DNA of 27,194 nt from an uncultured Aquimonas sp. (GTDB taxonomy: Bacteria; Pseudomonadota; Gammaproteobacteria; Xanthomonadales; Xanthomonadaceae), in the NCBI GenBank assembly GCA_946481615.1, contig CAMLOR010000021.1, positions 1-27,194 of the forward strand, given 5' to 3'. Below the pieces are notes generated by a model. The model was not told where the DNA came from and did no database searches. It saw only the letters and a program-made list of their open reading frames with translations. Below, in pieces: positions 1 to 7,277 of this stretch (its first letter is position 1; every line of letters starts with the position of its first letter). Both the position numbers and the translations under genes were made by a program.

Positions 1-1114
1 AGGCGTAGCGGCCGCCGCCGGTGTCGACGAAGGGCCCGCGCTGCACCATCAGCACGTCGGGCTTTTCCTCCATCAGCACGCGGGTGCTGACGCGCTGGTT
101 CTGGCGCAGATCGGGCGGCTGCTGTTCGCCGAAGCGCACGCGCGCGATCACCTGGCCGTTCACCACTTCCGGCGAGATCGACGACACCAGGCCGGGATAT
201 TCCGTGCCGGCGTAGCGGATCTCGGCCTGCATGCCGATGCCGAGGTCGTCGGCATAGCTTTCCGGCACTTCCAGCTCCACTTCCAGACGCGAGAGATCGA
301 CCACGGTGAGCAGCGGCGAGTTGGGCGCCACCACGGCGCGGTCGACGATGGCGACGGTGCCGACGATGCCGTCCACCGGCGACTTCACCGTGAGCTCGTC
401 CTTGCGGCGTTCCAGATCGGCCACGACCAGGCGCTGGCGCTTCAACTGCTGCTCGCGCGTCTGCAGTTCGAACTGGATGCCCTTGATCTCCAGGCCCGAG
501 TCGTCCTGCGAATGCGCCGCGGAGATTTCCGCGGTGCGCAGCGTGTCCTTGGCGCGCAGGTATTCGACCTGCGGAATGGCCTTCTTGGCCCAGGCGGCCT
601 CGGCGCGCTCCATCTCGCGCTGCGCGGCCGAGAGCGTGACCTGGGCTTCGTCGGCGGTACGGCGCGAGAGCAGTTGCTGGCGCTGGCTGGCAATGCGCTG
701 GCGCGAGACCTCCACTTCCAGCTCCTGTAGCGTGGCGCGTTCGCGTTCGAGCTCGTTGTCGAGTTCGGGCGAATCGATCTGCGCCAGCACCGCGCCCTGC
801 TTCACCTCGCTGCCGGCCTGCGTCCTGAGCGAGACCGTGCCCGCGACCGGGGCATACAGCGTGGGCGAGACGGCCGCCACGATGCGGCCCTGCACGGAGA
901 CGTCGCGCACCAGCGTGCCGCGCCGCACCTCGGCTACGCGCAGGCGCTCGGCGGCGATCGAGCGTTCGGCACCGAGCCAGCGTCCGACCGTGGGCAGCGC
1001 CACCAGCAACAGCGCCGCGGCGACGGCAGCCGCGACGATGATGCCGACGCGCTTCTTCTTCGAGGCCGGCGGCGGGGCCATCACGCGGTCTTGGGCGGAG
1101 GTGTCGCGGATCAT
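1..1114 (-). CDS. HlyD/MacA-type periplasmic adaptor (membrane-fusion protein), partial
   Basis: The C-terminus lies beyond the left edge; 371 codons are visible. The product should link an inner-membrane exporter (ABC or RND type) to an outer-membrane channel. After a lysine-rich N-terminus (KKKR) there is one membrane segment at about residues 23-45. A lipoyl half follows (about 82-118, ending AQIDSPEL), then a long charged coiled-coil hairpin (about 118-250), the second lipoyl half (VKSPVDGIVGTV) and a beta-barrel region (VELEVPESYADD). This order is typical of adaptor proteins. The ATG at 1114 is the first start giving the usual cytoplasmic tail and anchor; the Shine-Dalgarno match is weak. 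It is divergent from glmS, and a sigma-54-like promoter lies 31-48 bases upstream. The partner transporter is probably left of the window. Whether it is ABC or RND cannot be told from this part. Confidence 0.9.
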   Translation of the reverse strand, partial: MIRDTSAQDRVMAPPPASKKKRVGIIVAAAVAAALLLVALPTVGRWLGAERSIAAERLRVAEVRRGTLVRDVSVQGRIVAAVSPTLYAPVAGTVSLRTQAGSEVKQGAVLAQIDSPELDNELERERATLQELEVEVSRQRIASQRQQLLSRRTADEAQVTLSAAQREMERAEAAWAKKAIPQVEYLRAKDTLRTAEISAAHSQDDSGLEIKGIQFELQTREQQLKRQRLVVADLERRKDELTVKSPVDGIVGTVAIVDRAVVAPNSPLLTVVDLSRLEVELEVPESYADDLGIGMQAEIRYAGTEYPGLVSSISPEVVNGQVIARVRFGEQQPPDLRQNQRVSTRVLMEEKPDVLMVQRGPFVDTGGGRYA

Positions 1115-1144
1115 GTTCGGTTCCAGGGCAAGTCAGGACCTTGG

Positions 1145-1162
1145 ATGCAGGCCGCATGCCAA
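1145..1162 (-). promoter_or_regulatory. Sigma-54-like -24/-12 promoter for the adaptor gene
   Basis: Read on the minus strand, TTGGCATG-N5-TGCAT puts GG and GC exactly 10 bases apart, as sigma-54 promoters require, and matches most of the YTGGCACG-N4-TTGCW consensus. The predicted transcript start near 1136 would leave about 20 bases of leader before the ATG at 1114. This is a pattern match by eye; such matches also occur by chance. Confidence 0.45.
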
Positions 1163-1232
1163 CCGTTGAAACCGCCGCAAGTGCCCGTCTGCCCTCGAAT
1201 TTCCAGAATCCGTCCGACTGTCCGTCAGACCT

Positions 1233-1248
1233 GTGCGGACGTCCGCAC
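1233..1248. promoter_or_regulatory. Perfect 16-bp palindrome, candidate regulator binding site
   Basis: GTGCGGAC is followed directly by its reverse complement GTCCGCAC. Further GTCCG words lie at 1211-1216, 1220-1224 and 1252-1256. The centre is about 104 bases upstream of the predicted sigma-54 start of the adaptor gene, a usual distance for an enhancer-binding protein site. It also sits just upstream of the glmS promoter region, so it could act on either gene. Confidence 0.45.
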
Positions 1249-1272
1249 CGAGTCCGCCCGGCGCCCGCGTGC

Positions 1273-1278
1273 GATAAT
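1273..1278 (+). promoter_or_regulatory. Candidate -10 element of glmS
   Basis: GATAAT preceded by TGC (extended -10 pattern) lies 33 bases before the glmS start codon. No good -35 hexamer is visible. The same CGATAATCG core occurs before the LOG-family gene at 12336. Confidence 0.4.
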
Positions 1279-1311
1279 CGCCGCCGGTTTTTCGCGCGGA
1301 ATCCCCCTTCT

Positions 1312-3135
1312 ATGTGCGGCATCGTCGGCATCAGCGCGCAGCGCGATGTGGTGAACAACCTCATTTCGGGCCTCAAGGCCCTCGAATACCGCGGTTACGA
1401 CTCGGCCGGCGTGGCCGTGCTGACTGACGGCGGCCTCAAGCGCCTGCGCGCCAAGGGCAAGGTGCGCGACCTCGAGGCCCTGCAGGGCGAGACCCCGCTC
1501 GCCGGCCACAGCGGCATCGCGCACACGCGCTGGGCCACGCACGGCGTGCCCAACACGGTGAACGCGCATCCGCACATCTCCGGCGACACGCTTTCGGTGG
1601 TGCACAACGGCATCATCGAGAACCATGCCGAACTACGCGAGGAACTGCGCGGGCTTGGCTTCGACTTCTCCTCCGAGACCGACACCGAAGTCATCGCGCA
1701 CCTGGTCGAGTACTACCAGCGCGGCGGCATGAACCTGCTCGACGCCGCGCGCAAGGCGCTGGCACGCATGCACGGCGCCTACGCCGTGGTGCTGATCAGC
1801 AAGCGCGAACCGGGCGTGCTGGTGGGCGCGCGCCGCGGTTCGCCGCTGGTCGTTGGCCTGGGCGAAGGCGAGAACTACCTGGCCTCCGACACGCACGCGC
1901 TGCTGCCGCTGACGCGCCGGTTCATCTACCTCAACGAAGGCGACGTGGTGGAGATCGATCGCCACCAGGTGCGCGTGTTCGACGAGAACGGCGCACCGGT
2001 GGAACGCCCGGTCAAGGAGTCGACGTTCTCCGCCGACGCCGTGGAACGCGGCGAATACCGCCACTACATGCTCAAGGAAATCCACGAGCAGCCGCAGTCG
2101 ATCGCCGACACGCTGGAAGGCCGCATCGCCGGCGGCCGCGTGCTGCCGGAGATCTTCGGCGTCGGCGCCGCCGAGCTGGCGAAGGCGCAATCGGTGCACA
2201 TCGTCGCTTGCGGCACGAGCTTCCACGCGGGCCTCGTGGCGCGCTACTGGATCGAATCCCTCGCCGGGCTGCCCTGCACCACCGAGATCGCCAGCGAATA
2301 CCGCTATCGCTCGCCGGTGGTGCGCGATGGCACGCTGTTCGTCACCATCTCGCAATCGGGCGAAACCGCCGACACGCTGGCCGCGCTCAAGCTCGCCAAG
2401 GAACGCAACTACCTCGGCCGCCTGGCCGTGTGCAACGTGCCGGAATCCTCGCTCGTGCGCGAATCGGAACTGGTGCTGATGACGCGCGCCGGCCCCGAGA
2501 TCGGCGTGGCCTCGACCAAAGCCTTCACCACGCAGCTCACCGCGCTCGCCCTGCTCTCGATCGAACTGGCGCGCACGCGCGGCCTGCCGGAAGCCAGGAT
2601 GCAGAAACTGGTCGCGGAACTCGAAAGCATCCCCGGCCTCGTGCGCGAGGCGCTGCAGCTCGACGCGGACATCCTCAAGCTGGCCGAGCGCTTCGTCGCC
2701 AAGGACCACGCGCTGTTCCTCGGTCGCGGCACCCACTATCCGGTGGCGCTGGAAGGGGCGCTCAAGCTCAAGGAAATCTCCTACATCCACGCCGAGGCCT
2801 ACCCGGCCGGCGAACTGAAGCACGGCCCGCTGGCGCTGGTGGACGAAACCATGCCGGTGATCGCGGTGGCGCCCAACGACCACCTGCTCGACAAACTCAA
2901 GTCGAACATGGAGGAAGTGCGCGCCCGCGGCGGCGAGCTGTACCTGTTCGCCGACACCACCGTGAGCCACGGCATGGGCAAGGGCCACGTGCTTTCGCTG
3001 CCGCCGTCCGGCGAGATCGCCGCGCCGATCGTCTTCACCATCCCCCTGCAGCTGCTGGCCTACCACGTGGCCGTGCTGCGCGGCACGGACGTCGATCAGC
3101 CGCGCAATCTGGCGAAATCGGTGACGGTGGAGTAA
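1312..3135 (+). CDS. glmS: Glutamine--fructose-6-phosphate aminotransferase (isomerizing)
   Basis: Makes glucosamine-6-phosphate from fructose-6-phosphate and glutamine, the first step towards UDP-GlcNAc for peptidoglycan and LPS; cytoplasmic. The 607 residues match the family length (E. coli 609). The start is fixed by the N-terminal nucleophile Cys in MCGIVG, exposed by Met removal, although the frame stays open upstream to 1141. The glutaminase domain (about 1-240) shows HTRWATHG and HNGIIEN. Two SIS sugar-isomerase domains follow, with ACGTSFHAG and SQSGETADT, and the usual C-terminus DQPRNLAKSVTVE includes the catalytic Lys. No strong Shine-Dalgarno precedes the ATG. A decarboxylase-like gene follows 28 bases later and may be co-transcribed. 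Confidence 0.98.
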   Translation: MCGIVGISAQRDVVNNLISGLKALEYRGYDSAGVAVLTDGGLKRLRAKGKVRDLEALQGETPLAGHSGIAHTRWATHGVPNTVNAHPHISGDTLSVVHNGIIENHAELREELRGLGFDFSSETDTEVIAHLVEYYQRGGMNLLDAARKALARMHGAYAVVLISKREPGVLVGARRGSPLVVGLGEGENYLASDTHALLPLTRRFIYLNEGDVVEIDRHQVRVFDENGAPVERPVKESTFSADAVERGEYRHYMLKEIHEQPQSIADTLEGRIAGGRVLPEIFGVGAAELAKAQSVHIVACGTSFHAGLVARYWIESLAGLPCTTEIASEYRYRSPVVRDGTLFVTISQSGETADTLAALKLAKERNYLGRLAVCNVPESSLVRESELVLMTRAGPEIGVASTKAFTTQLTALALLSIELARTRGLPEARMQKLVAELESIPGLVREALQLDADILKLAERFVAKDHALFLGRGTHYPVALEGALKLKEISYIHAEAYPAGELKHGPLALVDETMPVIAVAPNDHLLDKLKSNMEEVRARGGELYLFADTTVSHGMGKGHVLSLPPSGEIAAPIVFTIPLQLLAYHVAVLRGTDVDQPRNLAKSVTVE

Positions 3136-3136
3136 A

Positions 3137-3163
3137 GGTTCTTCCCCTCCGGAGGGAAGAACC
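3137..3163 (+). promoter_or_regulatory. Hairpin over the ribosome-binding site of the downstream gene
   Basis: GGTTCTTCCC (3137-3146) and GGGAAGAACC (3154-3163) form a perfect 10-bp stem with a 7-base loop. The structure begins one base after the glmS stop codon and ends directly before the next ATG. The likely Shine-Dalgarno GGAGGG (3151-3156) lies half in the loop and half in the stem. There is no U-run, so a simple terminator is less likely than translational control or coupling. Confidence 0.6.
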
Positions 3164-4552
3164 ATGACAAACGATCCTTTTGCGCCGCTGCTGCATCGCG
3201 CGCTCGGCCATGCCGCGGCCTACATGGAGCGGCTGCCGGAGCGTGAGGTCGCCGCCACCGCGAGCCGCGAAGAACTGGTCGCGGCACTGCAGGTGCCCCT
3301 GGCAGCGCGCGGCGAGGACGGCGCCGCCGTCGTGGATCTGCTGGCCGCGCAGGCCGAACGCGGCACCTCCGCCTGCGCCTCGCCGCGGTATTTCGGCTTC
3401 GTGATCGGCGGTTCGTATCCGGTGGCACTGGCCTCGGACTGGCTGGTCTCGGCCTGGGATCAGAACGCGGGGTTGTACGTGATCTCGCCGCTGGTGTCGG
3501 TGATCGAACAGGTGGCGGCCGACTGGTTGCTCGATCTGTTCGATCTGCCGCGCGAAGCGGGCGTGGGCTTCGTCACCGGCTGCCAGATGGCGAACTTCAC
3601 CTGCCTGGCATCGGCGCGCCACGCGATGTTGAAACGCGCCGGCTGGGACGTCGAAGCCGACGGACTGCACGGCGCGCCGCGCCTCACGCTGGTGGCCTCG
3701 GCCGAATCGCACGTCACCATCGACGTGGCGGCGCGCTATCTCGGGCTGGGCACACGCGCGATTCGACGCGTCGAAACCGACGACCAGGGCCGCATGCGGC
3801 CGGACCGCCTGCGCGCGCTGCTGGCGACGATCGACGGACCCGCCATCGTCTGTGCTCAGGCCGGCAACGTGAACACCGGCGCGTTCGATCCGCTGGATGA
3901 CATCGCACAGGCCGCACGCGAACACGGCGCGTGGCTGCACGTCGACGGCGCCTTCGGTCTGTGGGCGCGCGCCAGCCGCAGGCACGGCGCACTGGCAGAC
4001 GGCATCCAACTCGCGGACTCCTGGGCCACCGACGCGCACAAATGGCTGAACGTGCCCTACGACTGCGGCGTGGCCATCGTGCGCGACCGCGAGATCCAGC
4101 GCGCCGCGATGTCCAGTGCGGCCGCCTACCTGATCCAGACCCGCGGCGCCGAACGCGACCCCACCGACTGGGTGCCGGAGTTCTCGCGCCGCGCACGCAG
4201 CGTGCCCGTGTACGCGACCCTGCGCGCGCTCGGACGCGAGGGCGTCGAGTCGCTGGTGGATCGCGGCTGCGCCCTCGCCTCGCAGATCGCGCAGCGGCTG
4301 GCGCTCGAGCCCGGCATCCGCATCCTCAACGATGTCGTGCTCAACCAGGTCCTGGTGCGCTTCGCAGACGACGACGAAACCACGCGCCGCGTGGTGACCG
4401 GCGTGCAGCAGGATGGCACCTGCTGGCTGAGCGGCACCGTCTGGCACGGACTGGCCGCGATGCGCATCTCGGTGTCGAACTGGGCCACGAGCGAAGAGGA
4501 TGCCGCGCGCAGTGCGGAGGCGATCGTGCGGGTGTTCCGGCAGCTTGCCTAG
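3164..4552 (+). CDS. PLP-dependent group II decarboxylase / aminotransferase-fold protein
   Basis: A 462-residue fold-type I pyridoxal-phosphate enzyme of the group II amino-acid decarboxylase family (the family that holds glutamate, DOPA and tryptophan decarboxylases). Visible cofactor residues are Lys293 in TDAHKWLNVPYD (Schiff base), Asp261 in LHVDGAFG (pyridine nitrogen) and His183 in ESHVTI (ring stacking). VTGCQMANF at about 137-145 corresponds to the phosphate-binding turn. The substrate cannot be deduced; many bacterial relatives of this size are annotated only as pyridoxal-dependent decarboxylase. GGAGGG about 7 bases before the ATG supports the start, but it lies in a hairpin that fills the gap after glmS. 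The gene ends at a strong terminator shared with the convergent pilV-like gene. Confidence 0.88.
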   Translation: MTNDPFAPLLHRALGHAAAYMERLPEREVAATASREELVAALQVPLAARGEDGAAVVDLLAAQAERGTSACASPRYFGFVIGGSYPVALASDWLVSAWDQNAGLYVISPLVSVIEQVAADWLLDLFDLPREAGVGFVTGCQMANFTCLASARHAMLKRAGWDVEADGLHGAPRLTLVASAESHVTIDVAARYLGLGTRAIRRVETDDQGRMRPDRLRALLATIDGPAIVCAQAGNVNTGAFDPLDDIAQAAREHGAWLHVDGAFGLWARASRRHGALADGIQLADSWATDAHKWLNVPYDCGVAIVRDREIQRAAMSSAAAYLIQTRGAERDPTDWVPEFSRRARSVPVYATLRALGREGVESLVDRGCALASQIAQRLALEPGIRILNDVVLNQVLVRFADDDETTRRVVTGVQQDGTCWLSGTVWHGLAAMRISVSNWATSEEDAARSAEAIVRVFRQLA

Positions 4553-4588
4553 ATCGCGACGCGTCTTCGCCCTTGTCCTGAAAAGCGA

Positions 4589-4616
4589 AAGGGGCGCGGC
4601 TCACGCCGGGCCCCTT
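4589..4616. terminator. Bidirectional terminator between convergent genes
   Basis: AAGGGGC (4589-4595) pairs with GCCCCTT (4610-4616). An inner CGGC/GCCG stem closes a TCAC loop, with a single G-G mismatch between the two stems. It lies between the convergent decarboxylase-like gene (stop at 4552) and the pilV-like gene (stop at 4648). A-rich and T/C-rich flanks fit termination from both sides. Confidence 0.7.
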
Positions 4617-4647
4617 CCTTCCTGCCACGTCAGGTAAATCGGCAGGG

Positions 4648-7263
4648 TTATTCAGGACACGCGATGGTGAAGCCTTGGCAGTTCGGTCCGTTGCCGGTGC
4701 ACGACGGCGCGGTATCGGCTTCGGCCTGCATCGTCACCGTGACGACCGAGCCCGGCTGCAGGCCACCACTGAAGAACATCTGCGTGCTTTCGTCGGTGCC
4801 GCCGGAGTGCGCGACGCCACCCGTCACGAGCGCGGCCGCACCCTTGCTGTTGGTCACGCCGCTGATGCTGAAGTTCTTGCAATAGAGCTTCGTGCCACAG
4901 CTCTTGGGAGTGATGCCGGTCACGGGAATCGTCGGGCAAGTGATGCTCCGCTGCGAACCCGTGGTCGGATAGTTGTATCCACCGAGGGTCCAGGTCGTCG
5001 CCACGTTCGGCGCGGTCGTGTTGCAGTTTGCGAACGCGTTGACGAAGGTGCAGGAGCCGCCGGTGTCGAGGTCGCTCGTCAGGACTCCGGAGCCCACGGT
5101 GTAACCGGAAAGCGTCGCGGTGAACTTGGCCGTGTACCGGAACTCGATGCTATAGGCCAGCGTGGTGGAATCCGCCTGCCCGTTGTCGTCGTTGGTGACG
5201 CGCAACGTCCATTGGCCTGGTGCCGCCACCGTGTCGGCGTCGATCTCGAATTCCGACGCCATCGTGGCCCAGCTGCCGGAGTGGAGCGTATAGGTCGTCC
5301 CGCCGTTGGGTGCCTGGAGGGTCACCGTGACACTGGTCGGACCCGAGCCTTTGGTCAGCTTGACGATGATCTGGGTCTGATCGAGCTTGTCGGCGACGCT
5401 GCCCTCGCAGGTCGAGGTCACGAACGGTTCGGTCGAGTGCGCGGAAATGAGCCTGGTCGTCGTCAACAAGGCGCATTCCGGCCCGGTGATCTCGAATGCC
5501 TGCGCGTCGGTATCCGGCTGCAGGCCGACGTTGTTTTCCTGCTCGCTCTCGTCGGCCAGGCTGATGTGGAAGCTCGGCTCGGCCAGGAGCCCGGTGTTGG
5601 AGGTGCGGACCTTGGCGATGGCATCGGTGGTGCCGGTGATGTTGCCCGTTACGCGGCCGCGCTGCGGAGTGTTCTCGCCGAATTCGGAGAGCGTGCTGTC
5701 GACGAAATCGCTGTTCGCCACGTACACGGCGAGATCGTCGGCTTCCACCGGCGACCACGCGGCGAGTTCGGTGAGGTTGATCGAGGTGAACGGCAGCACG
5801 CGGAGCAGACACTCGGACTCGGTCAGGTTGTCGGCGCAATCGGCCTGCGATTCGCTGATGGCGTCGATGGCATCGGGCTCGAGATAGTCGATGTAGAGAC
5901 CGCGCGCGTGCAGCCAGCGCTCGTCTTCCACCGCCACTTCCTGGGTATCGATGTTGAGCCCGTTGGTCTCGGCGAGGTCTTCACCTTCTTCCTGCGTCAA
6001 CTGCTCGTTCGGATCGGCATTCGCGCCCTGATCCTCGAGGTAGGCCACGACGAAGTCTTCATAGGCCTCGGCCGCCGACTCGTCGGGCGTGGGGCTGGTG
6101 AAGGCATCCGTTTCGCCATCCGCGACCGCGGTCTTCAACAAGCTGGTGAATTCGTTGTAGGGATCGGCCGCGACGCGGAAAATGCCGTTGACCCGGATCA
6201 TGCGGCACGCTTCGTAGTATTCGCCGTCCGCCTCGGTGGTGAGGTCGTCGAGGTGATGCGTGTGGTCGTCGAGCCGGGGCGAGAATTTCGCGCCGGCGAC
6301 GTTGTCCGGATCGTGGTGGTCGCGGCAGCAATCGTTGCAGAAGATGCTCTGGATCGGATCGTTGTTCTTGAGATCGGCCTCGCCCGCCTGCACGGAATAG
6401 CCGACCGCTTCGTCGGGTTCGACGTAGCGGTCGCCGTCCCAGTACGTGGGGCGATAGTCGATGGCCTGAGCATTCGCCTCGGTCCGGTCGCATTTGCAGC
6501 CGATGATCGCGGTCTCGACCCGCGACTGGGCCAGCGCATTGTTGCTGTCGTCGTTCAGGGCGGCGAACGTGAAGATGTCGTAGCTCGTCTGCAGCTGCAC
6601 GCCGCGGTCGACTTCCGGCCGCGGGTTGGTGGCCGCGGTTTCCGAACCGTCGCCGATCGCGATCGGAATGACGCCCTCGTCGAGCGACGGATCGACGATC
6701 AGGATCTGCGGCTTGCGGTCCGCGGCTTCGGGGTTGCGCCGGGCGAGCTTGCCGGTATTTTCAGGCGCGACGGCGCCGATCGCGTCCTCGATCACGACGC
6801 TCTGGTTCTGGCCGGTCGCATCGGTCCAGCCCACCGTGACCGCAACGCGCTTGAACTCGTTCTCGCCGACGAAATTTCCGCCGGCCTCCTCGTTCGTGTC
6901 GCTGTCGATCTTCTTGAAGACGGCATCGTCTTCGTCGCCGTCGTTGTCCGGATCCTTGTTGAAGCCGTAGCGCTCGACCGCGGTGCTCACCGTGAACGCG
7001 AAGTCGCCGACCGAAACGTTCTGCGGCGTGCCGCTGTCGGTCATCGCGTAGTAATCGCCCATGCTGTCGAAGGCACGCAATTCCTCGATGCGATCCTTGG
7101 CCAGCGACAGTGCGGTCGAGCGCTGCTTGGCTTCGCTCGAATTGCGCACGAGCGAGGCCTGGAGGCTCGTGAGCGCGAGCAGGCCGAAGGAAAGGATCGC
7201 GACGGCGATCAGGACTTCCAGCAGGCTGAAGCCGCGCGGCGTGTGGGGGGTGCGGGTATTCAT
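4648..7263 (-). CDS. pilV: PilV-type minor pilin with a very large C-terminal extension
   Basis: Type IV pilus minor pilin of 871 residues, against roughly 150-200 for ordinary PilV. The class III prepilin signature is clear: leader MNTRTPHTPRG, cleavage before FSLLEV, Glu at mature position 5, then a hydrophobic helix. The extension holds an acidic calcium-loop-like stretch DPDNDGDEDD (about 104-113) and a Cys/His cluster (C256, C258, C309, C312, C313, H316, H317, H334, H336, H337, C353). A segment resembling a proprotein-convertase P-domain lies at about 614-711 (VTLQAPNGG, WTLRVTND), followed by a Cys-rich C-terminus. The ATG at 7263 is preferred because GGAG lies 9 bases upstream; ATG 7269 is in frame but too close to it. 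It is last in fimT-pilW-pilX-pilV. The extension may serve as a pilus-tip adhesin (inference). Confidence 0.85.
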   Translation of the reverse strand: MNTRTPHTPRGFSLLEVLIAVAILSFGLLALTSLQASLVRNSSEAKQRSTALSLAKDRIEELRAFDSMGDYYAMTDSGTPQNVSVGDFAFTVSTAVERYGFNKDPDNDGDEDDAVFKKIDSDTNEEAGGNFVGENEFKRVAVTVGWTDATGQNQSVVIEDAIGAVAPENTGKLARRNPEAADRKPQILIVDPSLDEGVIPIAIGDGSETAATNPRPEVDRGVQLQTSYDIFTFAALNDDSNNALAQSRVETAIIGCKCDRTEANAQAIDYRPTYWDGDRYVEPDEAVGYSVQAGEADLKNNDPIQSIFCNDCCRDHHDPDNVAGAKFSPRLDDHTHHLDDLTTEADGEYYEACRMIRVNGIFRVAADPYNEFTSLLKTAVADGETDAFTSPTPDESAAEAYEDFVVAYLEDQGANADPNEQLTQEEGEDLAETNGLNIDTQEVAVEDERWLHARGLYIDYLEPDAIDAISESQADCADNLTESECLLRVLPFTSINLTELAAWSPVEADDLAVYVANSDFVDSTLSEFGENTPQRGRVTGNITGTTDAIAKVRTSNTGLLAEPSFHISLADESEQENNVGLQPDTDAQAFEITGPECALLTTTRLISAHSTEPFVTSTCEGSVADKLDQTQIIVKLTKGSGPTSVTVTLQAPNGGTTYTLHSGSWATMASEFEIDADTVAAPGQWTLRVTNDDNGQADSTTLAYSIEFRYTAKFTATLSGYTVGSGVLTSDLDTGGSCTFVNAFANCNTTAPNVATTWTLGGYNYPTTGSQRSITCPTIPVTGITPKSCGTKLYCKNFSISGVTNSKGAAALVTGGVAHSGGTDESTQMFFSGGLQPGSVVTVTMQAEADTAPSCTGNGPNCQGFTIACPE

Positions 7264-7277
7264 TGCCATGCGCTCCG

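Noticed and set aside
1141..1311. In-frame extension of glmS upstream of its ATG
   Set aside because: GlmS needs an N-terminal Cys after Met removal, which only the start at 1312 provides.
1633..3165. A 510-codon open frame antisense to glmS, and similar long antisense frames over pilV and the sensor gene
   Set aside because: These arise from the GC-rich third codon position of the real genes; their His/Arg/Ala/Gly-rich translations match no recognisable family.
6300..6350. CNDCCRDHHD in PilV as a c-type haem site
   Set aside because: Haem attachment needs CXXCH; here the residue after CXXC is Cys and no other CXXCH was seen.
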